From: Candidatus Borreliella tachyglossi
Lineage (GTDB): Bacteria > Spirochaetota > Spirochaetia > Borreliales > Borreliaceae
Assembly (NCBI RefSeq): GCF_003076595.1
Contig: NZ_CP025785.1
Location: 712,398 to 776,397 of the forward strand
Length of the DNA: 64,000 bases
Reading direction: 5' to 3'
Both the position numbers and the translations under genes were made by a program. Under the pieces are notes generated by a model. The model had not been told where the DNA came from, searched no databases, and worked only from the letters and a program-made list of their open reading frames with translations. Below are positions 1-9,695 of the stretch, in pieces (position 1 is the first letter of the stretch; the number at the start of each line of letters is the position of its first letter).

Positions 1-413
1 TATTAATACTAGCGATTCTATCAGCCTTTAACTTTACTTTAACTCTTACAAGTATTGCAGGCCTTGTGTTAACTATGGGTATGGCTGTTGACATTAACAT
101 AATTATTTACGAGCGGATTAAGGAAGAAATGAGAAATGGTCGAAAATTTGAGAGAGCCTTTGAGGATGGGTTTAAGAAAGCTTTTTGGTCAATAATGGAT
201 TCAAATGTTACCACTTTTATTGCTGTGCTTTTTTTGACTCTTCTTGGAACGGGAACCATTCAAGGTTTTGCATGGTCTTTGTCTGTAGGAATTGTCGCAT
301 CGCTGTTTAGTAGTTTAGTCTTTTCAAGGTTTATTTTGGAATTTATCGTTTCTTTTAGTAAGAGCAAATTTGTAAGTATCTCTTGGAGTTCAAAGTATGC
401 AAAAAGTGTTTAA
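1..413 (+). CDS. secD: SecD, protein translocase subunit (5' truncated by window edge)
   Basis: This is the C-terminal end of SecD, which with SecF uses the proton gradient to help preproteins through SecYEG in the inner membrane. The reading frame is open from base 3, so only the last ~136 codons are in the window. The residues GMAVDINIIIYERIKEE match the conserved SecD TM4-5 signature (GMAVDANVLIFERIKEE in typical members), and the rest is hydrophobic. It overlaps secF by 17 bases, which suggests translational coupling. The true start lies upstream of the window. Confidence 0.95.
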   Translation, partial: LILAILSAFNFTLTLTSIAGLVLTMGMAVDINIIIYERIKEEMRNGRKFERAFEDGFKKAFWSIMDSNVTTFIAVLFLTLLGTGTIQGFAWSLSVGIVASLFSSLVFSRFILEFIVSFSKSKFVSISWSSKYAKSV

Positions 414-1296
414 TTTTTTAAAATATGGCAATAAAGTTATAGTAATTAGTATTTTTGCGATTTTTTTGGGCTTTATTTATACTTTTATGCAATATGGTGG
501 ATATAATTGGGGGATAGATTTTTCTTCAGGAGTTAATATTAACTTGGTAATAGATAAGTTAGGTATTAAAGATGATGAGATAAAAAGGATACTATCCTCA
601 GTTTATAAAACATTTGATGTTAATGAAATTATTTCAAATGAGCTTTCTGGAAGCCATTTTTCTATTAGAGTGAAGTCAGATATTACTGATTATGCCTTAA
701 AAAAGGATATTCAAGGCACTTTAATTGCTCGATTAGAGACAGAGTATGGAGCTAATGTTGAAATTCTCGATTCTTATTTTATTGATTCAAGCTTTTCATC
801 TACTTTAAGGAGCAAATCGATGTTATTGGTTTTTTTAACATTTGCACTTATTTTAGGTTATGTGGCCTTAAGATTTAGGTTGAGTTATGCTGTTGCGTCA
901 ATATTTGCAACAATGCATGATATATTTTTTGTAGTTGCTTTTTTAGGAATATTTAGGATAGAAATAAATAGTTCAATCATTGTTTCAATGTTGACGATTA
1001 TTGGTTATTCTTTAAATGATACTATAATTATTTTTGATAGAATTAGAGAGAATTTTAGAAATCTTACAGGAACTTCATTCTTAAATGTTGTAAACATAAG
1101 TATTAAGCAAACGCTGTCAAGAACTATTTTGACATCTATTACGACATTTGTTGCTGTGCTCTCTATTTATGTGTTTACTGAGGGCGCTATAAAGGACTTT
1201 TCTTTAATATTTATGGTAGGTGTGGTTGTTGGTACTTATTCTTCAATGTTTATAGCAGCCCCTATTCTTTTAAGTCTTTATAAAAAGATTAAATAA
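397..1296 (+). CDS. secF: SecF, protein translocase subunit
   Basis: SecF is the partner of SecD in the inner-membrane secretion motor. The 299-residue product has an N-terminal membrane segment, then the family's GIDFSSG motif (residues ~39-45), a periplasmic domain to ~residue 140, and five further hydrophobic segments. The conserved block GYSLNDTIIIFDRIREN corresponds to the usual GYSVNDTVVVFDRIREN. The length is normal for the family. The ATG start lies inside the secD end, so the two are read as one operon. Confidence 0.97.
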   Translation: MQKVFNFLKYGNKVIVISIFAIFLGFIYTFMQYGGYNWGIDFSSGVNINLVIDKLGIKDDEIKRILSSVYKTFDVNEIISNELSGSHFSIRVKSDITDYALKKDIQGTLIARLETEYGANVEILDSYFIDSSFSSTLRSKSMLLVFLTFALILGYVALRFRLSYAVASIFATMHDIFFVVAFLGIFRIEINSSIIVSMLTIIGYSLNDTIIIFDRIRENFRNLTGTSFLNVVNISIKQTLSRTILTSITTFVAVLSIYVFTEGAIKDFSLIFMVGVVVGTYSSMFIAAPILLSLYKKIK

Positions 1297-1305
1297 ATGT
1301 TTTGT

Positions 1306-1311
1306 TATAAT
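1306..1311 (+). promoter_or_regulatory. -10 element (TATAAT) seven bases before the start codon at 1319
   Basis: A perfect TATAAT lies in the 22-base gap between secF and the next gene. Only seven bases separate it from the ATG, so transcription from it would begin at or next to the start codon and give a leaderless mRNA. No good -35 box and no Shine-Dalgarno sequence are visible. The assignment is inferred from position. Confidence 0.4.
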
Positions 1312-1318
1312 ATATGAT

Positions 1319-2470
1319 ATGAAGTTTTTTGATTTTGGATCGTTGGGGTTTTATAGGTTTTTTGACTTTCAAAAACATCTAAATTTCAGTATTTTTAGGT
1401 ATAGTTTAATAAATTATTATTCTTATAAAGAACAATCGAGCCTTATTAATGATGCTAATTTGCTTAAAGGTAAGATTGTATTTTTGGATAAAATTCATAA
1501 GGATATCATTAAGATTGTTAGTAATTCTTTAAAATCAAATGAGAGCTTAGATGTTAATAAAAATATATTTGATGATACTTTGGTAACTGTTAAAAATCTA
1601 ATAAAAAAATATTATCCAGAATCAGAGTTTTTAGACTTGGAATATGGGGTTTTGCTGAATGATGAAGATGGTTTTAATAAATTTTTAGATAAACTTAGAT
1701 ATTTAAATTTCAGAGTAGATCTTAAGCAAAAAATTGAAGGATTTGATAAAATGAGTAAGACTCCATACTCTTGTATAAAGATTGCTACCTTTTTTATTCA
1801 GGAAGAATTTTTAGAAAGACTTGCAAATACACTTGATTTCTTTTCCAATGAAGCTAATAATAATAATTTGGATTTAATCAATAAAGAAATTGGTGAGTAT
1901 TATAAAAAAGTAGAGCAGGTTAAAATAAGCGAGCATATTAAAGATACGCATAAAAAGTTTATTATAGAACATACAAAAGAAAAAATATCAAAAATCATGA
2001 AAGAGCATAGTCTCGATATATCTAAATTGATTATTAAGATTTCTTTATTAGATATTACTATTCAATGTTTTGAGAGCTATTATTTGAATTTATTAGAAAC
2101 ACTTCACATTCTTTTATCAATAAATAATATTATTGAGATTGGATTAGATGAACTACCCGATGCTATTTTTAATGAGTGGAACGAATTTATTTATTTGCGC
2201 AGGAAAGAATTTCAAAAACTTGTATTAATTTCAGATTATGTTTTTCAAAAAAGAATAATATCTACCATAAATTCTGGGGGATGGAAATTTACATTCTTTA
2301 CCCTTGCTCCTAGGCAGGGTGATATTGTTCAATTTTCAGTAGATATGAATAAGAATTTTGGCAACATTGAGGAAGGCATTAAAGAGTATGAACTTAAAAT
2401 AAATAGACTTAGTGATCTTAATCTTGAATGGAAGAAGAACTTGAAAAGTTTTGAGCATTTATTTGTCTAG
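1319..2470 (+). CDS. Uncharacterised 383-residue protein
   Basis: I do not recognise a family. The product is largely hydrophilic and rich in Lys, Ile, Leu, Asn and Glu, has no signal peptide or membrane segment, and looks mostly helical. The middle (roughly residues 180-240) has alternating charged and hydrophobic residues compatible with coiled coil. The ATG at 1319 is the only sensible start, because the next Met is more than 100 codons in. No ribosome binding site precedes it and a TATAAT box sits seven bases upstream. It lies downstream of secDF and converges on the dnaJ-like gene with a five-base gap. A cytoplasmic location is likely. Confidence 0.8.
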   Translation: MKFFDFGSLGFYRFFDFQKHLNFSIFRYSLINYYSYKEQSSLINDANLLKGKIVFLDKIHKDIIKIVSNSLKSNESLDVNKNIFDDTLVTVKNLIKKYYPESEFLDLEYGVLLNDEDGFNKFLDKLRYLNFRVDLKQKIEGFDKMSKTPYSCIKIATFFIQEEFLERLANTLDFFSNEANNNNLDLINKEIGEYYKKVEQVKISEHIKDTHKKFIIEHTKEKISKIMKEHSLDISKLIIKISLLDITIQCFESYYLNLLETLHILLSINNIIEIGLDELPDAIFNEWNEFIYLRRKEFQKLVLISDYVFQKRIISTINSGGWKFTFFTLAPRQGDIVQFSVDMNKNFGNIEEGIKEYELKINRLSDLNLEWKKNLKSFEHLFV

Positions 2471-2475
2471 AGTCT

Positions 2476-3315
2476 TTAATTGTATATTTCTTTTAATCTC
2501 TCATAAAGGGTTTTTACTTCATTATTAATTATTTTGGGTACTTCTATTATTAGATTAACTCTAAGATCTCCTGCTATAGTATTTCCAAGTGTTGGCATTC
2601 CAAGACCTCTTAAGCTAAGTGTTTCGTCTGTTTTTATATCTTTTGGAATTCTTATCTTTATTTTTTTACCTTCAATTGTTTCAAAAATTTTTTCACTTCC
2701 TAGAGCGATTTCCCATGGGTATACATTAATTTTTGTTTCTAAGTTTCTCCCCTTTAGGTTAAAATTTTTATAACTTGATATTGCGAACTTTACAATTAAG
2801 TTGCCTCTCCTCCCAGAAATTGGATTGATATTTCCTTTTCCATTGATCTTTAATTTAGTAGTTTCTATTGTTCCTCTTGGGATATTAATTTCAATTCTTT
2901 CATTGCTTATGAGTGCTGATTTTTTCCCTCCCATATAAGCATCATACAATGAAATATTAATTGTTATCTCTTTATCTTTAATTATTCCTCTTGTAGATCC
3001 TTCAAAAATATCAGAGAAGAAATCAAAAGTTTCAAAAGAATCAAAACTAGTGCTTTTAAATCCTTTATCAAAAGGCTTTCTGTTATGATTGGTACTAAAA
3101 TCTGCATTTCCTAAATGATCATAATTGGCTTTTTTTTGAGGGGATGATAGAATCTCATAAGCTTCATTTATTTCTTTAAATTTTTCTTCAGCAAATTTAT
3201 TTCCTTTATTTTTGTCAGGATGGTATTTTATAGCTAGCTTTTTGTAGGCTTTTTTTATCTCTTCAGTAGTTGCATTTTTTCGTATTCCAAGTATGTCATA
3301 GTACCCTTTAGTCAT
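2476..3315 (-). CDS. DnaJ-family co-chaperone lacking the zinc finger (CbpA/class II type)
   Basis: This is a J-domain co-chaperone that stimulates DnaK ATPase activity and delivers substrates. The 279-residue product has an N-terminal J domain (residues ~4-68) with the HPD triad in KYHPDKNKG, then a linker containing [10 protein letters not shown], then C-terminal substrate-binding beta domains (VPK, INIPRGT and [11 protein letters not shown] segments). It lacks the four CxxCxGxG repeats of class I DnaJ and is shorter than full DnaJ (~370 residues), so it is a CbpA-like second DnaJ. It is divergent from the HemW-like gene. Confidence 0.93.
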   Translation of the reverse strand: MTKGYYDILGIRKNATTEEIKKAYKKLAIKYHPDKNKGNKFAEEKFKEINEAYEILSSPQKKANYDHLGNADFSTNHNRKPFDKGFKSTSFDSFETFDFFSDIFEGSTRGIIKDKEITINISLYDAYMGGKKSALISNERIEINIPRGTIETTKLKINGKGNINPISGRRGNLIVKFAISSYKNFNLKGRNLETKINVYPWEIALGSEKIFETIEGKKIKIRIPKDIKTDETLSLRGLGMPTLGNTIAGDLRVNLIIEVPKIINNEVKTLYERLKEIYN

Positions 3316-3394
3316 TAAAAACCTCTTGCTTTTATTTGTTGTTTTGTGTCGAAGGGTTTTAATTCATTATAATCTACTTTATCACTATATATGT

Positions 3395-3400
3395 TATAAT
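3395..3400 (+). promoter_or_regulatory. Probable -10 box of the HemW-like gene
   Basis: TATAAT lies 30 bases before the ATG at 3430, in the 114-base gap shared with the divergent dnaJ-like gene. No strong -35 hexamer is seen 16-18 bases upstream. The gap holds no other recognisable element. Confidence 0.45.
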
Positions 3401-3429
3401 GAAACTTAAATTTTTTAAAGACCGTTTGC

Positions 3430-4575
3430 ATGAGAGTGAATTTTTTACCCTTAAGTGATTTAAGTATTTATATTGATATTACTAATTGCTTTAAGTATTC
3501 TTTTTTAAATAAAATATTGAGTGAGTTGAATTGTTATTTAGAGGCTTTGAGTTATCCAAAAATTAGAACTCTTTATATTAAACATCAGAAAGATTTATCT
3601 TTCATTAATGAGGCTAATTTGGAGTCTTTTTTAGCTTCTTTATCTGAGAGTATTGACCTTGTTCAATTGAGTGAGTTTACCTTCGAAGTGTATTCTAGAG
3701 GGGTTACACCTTCTTTTTTAAGGATTTTAAATAATTTTTCTGTTAGTAGGATTAGTCTTAATATAAAGAGCTTTTCTCAGAAATTTTTAGGAATTATGGG
3801 CGCTTCTAGGGTGTCTTTTAAAAAGGTAAATGCCGTGATTGATAATATTCGCAGGTTTAATTTTGATTTGAATATTGATTTAAATATTCAAATACCCTAT
3901 CAAGAGAAAATGGAGCTTAAACGTGATTTAGTAAGGTTAGTGGGATTTGTTCCTGAGCATATTTGTCTCTCAGAAATTTCAATTGATGAGAAGAATTTTA
4001 TTAAGAATCTTTTTGGTGATACCTCTTGTGAAGATGAGGATCAGGCTGAAGATTTTTGGTTTTATGCTCTTGATTTTTTAGAATCTAGTGGTTATATAAA
4101 TTATGAGATTTCAAATTTTGCTTTAAAGGGGCACGAAAGTAAGCATAATTTAAGATATTGGAGACTTGAACCATATTTAGGTCTTGGGATGAATTCTGTT
4201 AGTTTACTTATTGGTACCTGTGGGAATGAATTTACGGCCCTAATTAGGAAGGATGATAATTTTTTAGAGAGTGAAAAATCTTCTGCAACTTTTGAAATGA
4301 TAAGCAATTTAGATTTTTTTATTTTTCACTTTATGACAAATCTTGGAACCAGAGATGGGCTGAGTATTTCTGTTTTGGAGCGTAGATTTAGATACAATCG
4401 AGAAGATTTTGTTAAATTTATTGACTATCTTTTGAGCTTAAATAAAGAAGTGATTTTTAGCAATAATATTCTTTATTTAAATGGGTATGAAAGATTTAAA
4501 TTGGATTTTTATCTTCACTTGATTAGGGAATATTTACTTAGCAATTCTTTTAAAGTCAATTTTAAGTTTCTTTAA
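3430..4575 (+). CDS. HemW/HemN-like protein with degenerate radical-SAM site
   Basis: The product belongs to the HemW (oxygen-independent coproporphyrinogen oxidase-like) family. The C-terminal half shows this: [20 protein letters not shown] and [10 protein letters not shown] match the family blocks YEISNFAxxGxxSxHNxxYW and YLGxGxxAxS. Residues ~120-190 also align, but the usual GxPGQT reads QIPYQE. The radical-SAM CxxxCxxC motif appears as C20-x3-S24-x2-N27, so two of three Fe-S ligands are gone, and the GGGTP SAM-binding loop after strand 2 reads IKHQK. The cluster and SAM probably cannot be bound, so the reaction of the family is unlikely here. The ATG at 3430 is used. It overlaps rpiA tail to tail by 14 bases. 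Confidence 0.85.
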   Translation: MRVNFLPLSDLSIYIDITNCFKYSFLNKILSELNCYLEALSYPKIRTLYIKHQKDLSFINEANLESFLASLSESIDLVQLSEFTFEVYSRGVTPSFLRILNNFSVSRISLNIKSFSQKFLGIMGASRVSFKKVNAVIDNIRRFNFDLNIDLNIQIPYQEKMELKRDLVRLVGFVPEHICLSEISIDEKNFIKNLFGDTSCEDEDQAEDFWFYALDFLESSGYINYEISNFALKGHESKHNLRYWRLEPYLGLGMNSVSLLIGTCGNEFTALIRKDDNFLESEKSSATFEMISNLDFFIFHFMTNLGTRDGLSISVLERRFRYNREDFVKFIDYLLSLNKEVIFSNNILYLNGYERFKLDFYLHLIREYLLSNSFKVNFKFL

Positions 4576-5248
4576 TTTGTCCATTTTGATAATATATAAT
4601 TTTGGTATTTTGATGGTTGAAAATGCCAACTTCAAGTATTCCTGGAAACAGCTTGAAGTATCTTTCAGCTCCTTCAGGGTTTTCAATATTCATTTTTACA
4701 TCTAAGATATAGTTATTATTGTCGGTGAGTATTGGACCTGCTTTAAGTTTGCAAGATCTTAAAACGGGATTAAAGTTCATTCGCTCTAATCTGGCCATAA
4801 TAAATTTAAGAGAATCTTTAGCAATTTCAATTGGTACAGATGTTTTTTTTCCCAAAGTTTCGACAATTTTTGTTTCATCTGCAATAATTAATAGTTCTTC
4901 AGAATTGTAAGCTACTACTTTTTCCATTAAATGAGCTGCTCCACCGCCCTTTAGTAAAGCTTTTTTTTCTAATAAAATTTCATCAGCACCATCAATCGTG
5001 ATATCTAGGGTTTTGCTAAATTTTGCAAACCTAGATTCATAGGAAATTCCTTCTCTTGCAAGTAGATATTTTGTATCGTTACTTGTTGGGTAGAGCTTTA
5101 AATTCCCTAGAGCTCCTGATTTTATTTTTTCGCTTAAATAATTAATTGCATAAAAGACGGTTGTTCCTGTTCCGATTCCAAGATGCATGTTATTTGTTAC
5201 ATAATGATCAATAGCGTATTGTGCAACTAATTTTTTTTGCTCTTCCAT
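4562..5248 (-). CDS. rpiA: Ribose-5-phosphate isomerase A
   Basis: RpiA interconverts ribose 5-phosphate and ribulose 5-phosphate in the non-oxidative pentose phosphate pathway, in the cytoplasm. The 228-residue product has the family motifs [12 protein letters not shown] (residues ~24-35), TIDGADEI (catalytic Asp region) and [13 protein letters not shown]. The length is normal. The ATG at 5248 follows AT-rich DNA on the minus strand. The 3' end overlaps the convergent HemW-like gene. Confidence 0.97.
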   Translation of the reverse strand: MEEQKKLVAQYAIDHYVTNNMHLGIGTGTTVFYAINYLSEKIKSGALGNLKLYPTSNDTKYLLAREGISYESRFAKFSKTLDITIDGADEILLEKKALLKGGGAAHLMEKVVAYNSEELLIIADETKIVETLGKKTSVPIEIAKDSLKFIMARLERMNFNPVLRSCKLKAGPILTDNNNYILDVKMNIENPEGAERYFKLFPGILEVGIFNHQNTKIIYYQNGQIKET

Positions 5249-5323
5249 ATGGATTATCCTTGATCAAATTATCTTACTTATACACTTACGAGTATTATAT
5301 CATTAAGAGTAATATAATTAACA

Positions 5324-5427
5324 GTGCTAATTTGTAAATGAAATTATCTGAAATTAATTATATTTGGAGGTATTAGTTAATAATAATTATGCTATTAACA
5401 TTAATTAGGTTTTGTGCTAATTTATAA
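5324..5427 (+). repeat. Imperfect direct repeat upstream of gpmA
   Basis: GTGCTAATTTGTAA (5324-5337) recurs as GTGCTAATTTATAA (5414-5427), 90 bases apart, in the 224-base gap between rpiA and gpmA. The second copy runs into TATAAT (5423-5428), a candidate gpmA -10 box 45 bases before the ATG. Spacing of about nine helical turns would suit paired operators, but this is inference from sequence alone. Confidence 0.35.
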
Positions 5428-5472
5428 TTGTAAGGTGTTGTTAGATAATGCAAACATTGCTTAGGAGATTTT

Positions 5473-6219
5473 ATGTACAAATTAGTTTTAGTGCGACATG
5501 GTGAGAGTGAATGGAATAAGGAAAATCTTTTTACAGGTTGGACTGATGTTAAACTTTCTGAGAAGGGTATTTCAGAAGCTTTAGAGGGTGGTAGAGTTCT
5601 TAAACGAGAAGGATATTCTTTCGACATTGCTTTCAGTTCAGTCTTGGTAAGAGCGAATGATACCTTAAACATTATTTTGAGTGAGTTAGGGCAATCTTAT
5701 ATTAACGTAGAGAAATCTTGGAGACTTAATGAGAGACATTATGGGGCTTTGCAAGGGCTGAATAAAGCTGAAACGGCTGCAAAGTATGGAGATGATAAGG
5801 TTTTAATCTGGAGACGTAGTTATGATGTTCCTCCTATGTCTTTAGAAGAGTCTGATAAGCGTCATCCAATTCATGATTTGAGGTATAGGGGAATTCCTAA
5901 GAAGGAGCTTCCCTCAACAGAATGCTTAAAAGATACTGTTACAAGAGTTATTCCTTATTGGACAGATAAAATTGCTAGGGCTGTTCTTGAAGGGAAAAGG
6001 GTCATTATTGCTGCTCATGGCAATTCTTTAAGAGCTCTTGTTAAGTATCTTGATAATATGAGTGACGATGATATATTAAAGCTCAATATTCCCACTGGGA
6101 TTCCTTTGGTTTATGAACTTGATAAAGATTTAAAACCTACTAAGCACTATTACTTAGGTGATGAAGATACGATAAAAGCTGCTATGGAGGCTGTTGCTAA
6201 TCAAGGCAGAGCAAAATAA
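5473..6219 (+). CDS. gpmA: 2,3-bisphosphoglycerate-dependent phosphoglycerate mutase
   Basis: GpmA interconverts 3- and 2-phosphoglycerate in glycolysis, the main energy pathway of these organisms. The 248-residue product starts with [15 protein letters not shown], carrying the phospho-accepting His of the RHG motif, then [13 protein letters not shown], and has the second catalytic His in [12 protein letters not shown]. The length matches the dPGM family. AGGAG at 5462-5466 sits seven bases before the ATG. A strong hairpin follows the gene and separates it from convergent lysS. Confidence 0.98.
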   Translation: MYKLVLVRHGESEWNKENLFTGWTDVKLSEKGISEALEGGRVLKREGYSFDIAFSSVLVRANDTLNIILSELGQSYINVEKSWRLNERHYGALQGLNKAETAAKYGDDKVLIWRRSYDVPPMSLEESDKRHPIHDLRYRGIPKKELPSTECLKDTVTRVIPYWTDKIARAVLEGKRVIIAAHGNSLRALVKYLDNMSDDDILKLNIPTGIPLVYELDKDLKPTKHYYLGDEDTIKAAMEAVANQGRAK

Positions 6220-6243
6220 AGAGTGTGATTTAGAGACTACTAG

Positions 6244-6288
6244 TATAAAGAGGTCATACTGATTTAATGATCTCTTTATATTTTGTTT
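6244..6288. terminator. Bidirectional rho-independent terminator between gpmA and lysS
   Basis: The arms TATAAAGAGGTCAT (6244-6257) and ATGATCTCTTTATA (6267-6280) pair over 14 positions with one G-U wobble around a nine-base loop, followed by TTTTGTTTT. The genes on either side converge, so it can end both transcripts. Confidence 0.85.
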
Positions 6289-6305
6289 TAAATTGTATAT
6301 TAAAG

Positions 6306-7868
6306 CTAAATATAGTGTTTTACGATTTCTTCAAATTTGTTGATACCGATTGTTTTAATAAATCCTGCTAATTTTGGTCCTTTGTTTTTATTGATTAGTA
6401 TATTGTAAAGATGCTTAAAGAATAATGGAGGATCAATGTTATTGTATCTTGCGATATTATAAATTTCATTTTGAATATCTTTTTCAGTTATATTTTCAAA
6501 GTCTTTTTTTAGGAAATCTAATAATTGCTTTATCTTGTGTTTGTCATCTTTTAGGGATTCAATGTCGTCAAATTTAGACCTTAGTGAAAATTTAAAGTCT
6601 GCAGGTGCAAAGTTGCTTACCCAGTTAAGGGCACAATCAATCTTATTTATAAGCTTTTCTTTTTGGGATTCTTTGACATCATTTAAATATTTGAAAATCT
6701 TATCTTTGTCTCCTTCAAAAATTTGACAGATTACGCTTAAATGTCTAAAGCCAATTTGATAGGGAATATCTTTGTCTGGCAAGTTTGGCTGGGATAGTTC
6801 GTAAATTCTCCTAAAAGCTTCTTTTTTGTTTTCCTTAATCTCATCAATTCCATAGTACACTCTTTCAAATTTATCGTAATCTTCGTAGATTTTTATTACA
6901 TCAAGATCGAATGATATTGAAAACTCTATATTAGGTCTTGTTGCTACAAATAAAAATCTTGTTACCTCAGGAGTATATACTTCAAGTACATCTTTCAATG
7001 ATACAACATCGCCAGATGATGAGGATATTTTTCCGCCACGTCCCTTGATCGATATGAAGTCATACTGAAATGTTATAGGAGGAGCACCTCCAAAAATTTT
7101 TACAATTTTTTTTGAGGTGTCAAAACTCCCGCCACTACTATGATGATCTTTTCCAGCAGGTTCAAAGTCAACACTTTCGTATTTCCACCGCATTGGCCAA
7201 TCAATTCTCCATGGAAGTTTCACAGCCCCTGTTTTTCTCAAATCAAGTGATTCCTTATGCCCACATTCACAATAGTATTCAATAGAATAACAATGATTAT
7301 ATCCTCTGACAGTCGTGGTATCTTTGTTGCATGTAGTGCAAAAAACGCTAATAGGGTACCAATTATCTTCAAGCTTTGTTGTTCTATACTCATTTAGGGC
7401 TTGTGCTAGTTCATCCTTATGATCTAACGCGAACTTAATTTGACTTGAATAAGCACTTGACATGTATTGTAGACTTTGGTCTATAAATTCTGGATTAATT
7501 CCTACAGTGGGTAAATATTTTTCAAATTCAACTTCGTTTGCTCTTGCATAACTTGATTCATTAGTTTTTGTATCAGGAACTCTTGTTATGGCCTGTCTTA
7601 AATAGGTTTCAAGTAATTCTTGTTTTGGCATGTTTTTTGGCACTTTTCTAAATACATCATAATTATCCCAAGAATAGATAAATCTTACAACATGACCCGC
7701 ATCTCTTAGTGCTCGTGCTACAAGGTCAACAGAAATGACTTCTCTAAAGTTTCCAATATGCACGGTTCCTGACGGAGTAATTCCTGATGCAACTGTATAC
7801 TGTTCTTTTTTGCCCTTTTCTTCTATGATTTTTTTTGCATAGAAATCCGCCCAGTGAGCTGTTTTCAT
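6306..7868 (-). CDS. lysS: Lysyl-tRNA synthetase, class I
   Basis: This enzyme charges tRNA-Lys with lysine. It is the class I form found in archaea and a few bacteria including Borrelia, not the class II enzyme of most bacteria. The 520-residue product has the Rossmann HIGH-like motif in [14 protein letters not shown] (residues ~30-43), a zinc-binding region with CTTCN and CECGH near residues 172-203, and the KMSKS-like motif as KISSSSG (residues ~279-285). The C-terminal third is the helical anticodon-binding cage. The length is normal for class I LysRS. The ATG at 7868 precedes TGAAAACAGC-type coding sequence. Confidence 0.97.
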   Translation of the reverse strand: MKTAHWADFYAKKIIEEKGKKEQYTVASGITPSGTVHIGNFREVISVDLVARALRDAGHVVRFIYSWDNYDVFRKVPKNMPKQELLETYLRQAITRVPDTKTNESSYARANEVEFEKYLPTVGINPEFIDQSLQYMSSAYSSQIKFALDHKDELAQALNEYRTTKLEDNWYPISVFCTTCNKDTTTVRGYNHCYSIEYYCECGHKESLDLRKTGAVKLPWRIDWPMRWKYESVDFEPAGKDHHSSGGSFDTSKKIVKIFGGAPPITFQYDFISIKGRGGKISSSSGDVVSLKDVLEVYTPEVTRFLFVATRPNIEFSISFDLDVIKIYEDYDKFERVYYGIDEIKENKKEAFRRIYELSQPNLPDKDIPYQIGFRHLSVICQIFEGDKDKIFKYLNDVKESQKEKLINKIDCALNWVSNFAPADFKFSLRSKFDDIESLKDDKHKIKQLLDFLKKDFENITEKDIQNEIYNIARYNNIDPPLFFKHLYNILINKNKGPKLAGFIKTIGINKFEEIVKHYI

Positions 7869-7954
7869 AATTGACCCCTTATAAGAGTTAATTTTATCAC
7901 TCTACTTTTTTTGTTTCAAGGTTTTAGGAGTGTTGTTTGAAGGTATGATTTTTG

Positions 7955-8827
7955 CTAATTTATTAGCGCTTTAATTACTTTAGTTTCTTTATTCCAATTT
8001 TTCTTTAATTTGACTTGTAGGAATAAATTACATCTCTTCTTAAATATTTTTGATATTGTGCTTCTTGCTTCTTCTCCAATTGTTTTTATTCCTTTCCCTT
8101 CCTTGCCAACAATGATACCCTTTTGACTCTCGCCAGCTACAATAATATTTGCCCTAATGAAAAGTTTGTTTCTTTTCTCTTCTAGGGTATCAATCTCTGT
8201 GTATAGGGAATATGGTAATTCTTCTTTAAGTTTTTTAATAGTGATACCTCTAATTATTTCACTAATTCGCAAATTCATTTCTTGATCTGTATAATATTCT
8301 TCTGGATAGTAAAGAGGTCCTTCTTTGAAATTTTCGTAAATCTTGTTTTTAAGTTCTTCAATATTAATTTTATTCTTTGCAGAGATTTTTATAATACTTT
8401 CTTTCTTTATTTCTGATTCTTCTAAAAATAGCATTATTTCTCTTTCTTTTGTTTTTTTAATGTCAATTTTGTTTATGACTACTAAAAAATTAACTCTGGA
8501 TTTGTTAATGATTTTCAATAGTTCATGCTCTTCAGTGCCAGGTTCATCTTGGATATCAATTAGGTAAAGGATTAGTTCTACTTCTGTAATTGAGGAGTAT
8601 ACATTATTCATCAATGCTATATTGAATTTCTTTGTACTTAGGTGAAAACCCGGGGTGTCTATAAAAATAATTTGACCCCTTTTGTCTGTAAAAATTCCTT
8701 TTATTTTGTTTCTGGTTGTTTGTGGGTTTGATGAGACAATAGATATTTGGTGCCCACATATTGAATTTAGGAGGGTAGATTTTCCTGTTGAGGGTCTACC
8801 TATTATTGCTACAAAGCCTGATTTCAT
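7955..8827 (-). CDS. era: GTPase Era
   Basis: Era is an essential GTPase that binds the 3' end of 16S rRNA and aids 30S subunit maturation. The 290-residue product has G1 GRPSTGKST (residues ~10-18), G3 DTPGFH, G4 NKID, and a C-terminal KH domain with [18 protein letters not shown]. The length is normal. It is divergent from the small zinc-ribbon gene at 8923, and the 95-base gap holds both promoters, though no consensus box stands out. Confidence 0.97.
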   Translation of the reverse strand: MKSGFVAIIGRPSTGKSTLLNSICGHQISIVSSNPQTTRNKIKGIFTDKRGQIIFIDTPGFHLSTKKFNIALMNNVYSSITEVELILYLIDIQDEPGTEEHELLKIINKSRVNFLVVINKIDIKKTKEREIMLFLEESEIKKESIIKISAKNKINIEELKNKIYENFKEGPLYYPEEYYTDQEMNLRISEIIRGITIKKLKEELPYSLYTEIDTLEEKRNKLFIRANIIVAGESQKGIIVGKEGKGIKTIGEEARSTISKIFKKRCNLFLQVKLKKNWNKETKVIKALIN

Positions 8828-8922
8828 TTTAACCTTCCTTTAGATATTGATATATTTTTGATTATAATTAATGTATACTATGTTTAAGTATTTTGTTAAG
8901 GCTTTTCTTAAAGGATTATAGT

Positions 8923-9273
8923 TTGAAAAAGGGAAGTTTTGAAGTTTTTTGCGAGCAATGTAGGGAAAAGGTTGGACTTAACAAATCTGTATGTCCTAAT
9001 TGTAAGTCTAGATTGGGGGATATTGAGTGTCCCAGTTGTAAGTATGTGGGTATTGTTTCTGAATTTGGAGAGGGATGTCCAAAATGTAGTTATAGCCCTT
9101 TTGAGGAACTTAAAGAGGCTCCTTTTAAAAGAAAGCAGAGAGTGAGGCGTTCATGGGATGATATTGTCCTTTTTAAGCCTATATTTAATTTTGGGATTAA
9201 TATTAATGTCATGCTTTATTTGTTTTCAAGTTTTTTAATGGTTTTGCTTTTTATGTATATTCTTTTTTACTAA
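8923..9273 (+). CDS. Small zinc-ribbon protein with C-terminal membrane anchor
   Basis: This 116-residue protein of unknown function has four CxxC pairs in its first half (CEQC, CPNC, CPSC and CPKC), giving two probable zinc ribbons. A single hydrophobic segment at the C terminus (LYLFSSFLMVLLFMYILFY) suggests a tail anchor in the inner membrane with the ribbons in the cytoplasm. I chose the TTG at 8923 because AAGGA at 8911-8915 is seven bases upstream; an in-frame TTG at 8893 has no ribosome binding site. The next gene starts 13 bases after its stop, so they are probably co-transcribed. Confidence 0.75.
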   Translation: MKKGSFEVFCEQCREKVGLNKSVCPNCKSRLGDIECPSCKYVGIVSEFGEGCPKCSYSPFEELKEAPFKRKQRVRRSWDDIVLFKPIFNFGININVMLYLFSSFLMVLLFMYILFY

Positions 9274-9285
9274 GGATAAGCTAAG

Positions 9286-9693
9286 GTGGGGATTACAGTT
9301 TTTTATTTGTTTTCTATTTTTTTATCTTTTGCGATTGGAGATAATATTGAATCCGTAGAAAATAATGTTCGTCAAAACTCTATTTTTTATTATGATGTTG
9401 AAGAAGTTGAATTTCCTTATGCTAAAACTCAAACTTTAAAATTTGAAGGTAAGAGCCATTTAAGATACGCTTACTTTAATTTTGATAAGAATAAGCTTTA
9501 TTCTTATACTTTTGTTTTTGATAAAAAGTTGATTTCTCAATATTCTATCTTTCTTAGTGTTAAGGATAAATTTGGAGATGCTACTAGTGTAGCTCCTTTT
9601 AATTATTTGTGGGATGTTGGTGATTTTGTTGTTGCTTTAAATGGTAATATTTTAAGAATGACATTAAAATCTTATATCGATAAGGAGAGTTAA
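9286..9693 (+). CDS. Exported protein of unknown function
   Basis: This 135-residue product begins with a signal-peptide-like segment (VFYLFSIFLSFAIG) and the mature part is hydrophilic and rich in Tyr, Phe and Lys, with no motif I recognise. A GTG start at 9286 fits AAGGA at 9272-9276. It lies between the zinc-ribbon gene and the DUF192 gene in a tight cluster, so it probably acts in the periplasm or envelope. Function is unknown. Confidence 0.7.
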   Translation: MGITVFYLFSIFLSFAIGDNIESVENNVRQNSIFYYDVEEVEFPYAKTQTLKFEGKSHLRYAYFNFDKNKLYSYTFVFDKKLISQYSIFLSVKDKFGDATSVAPFNYLWDVGDFVVALNGNILRMTLKSYIDKES

Positions 9694-9695
9694 TT

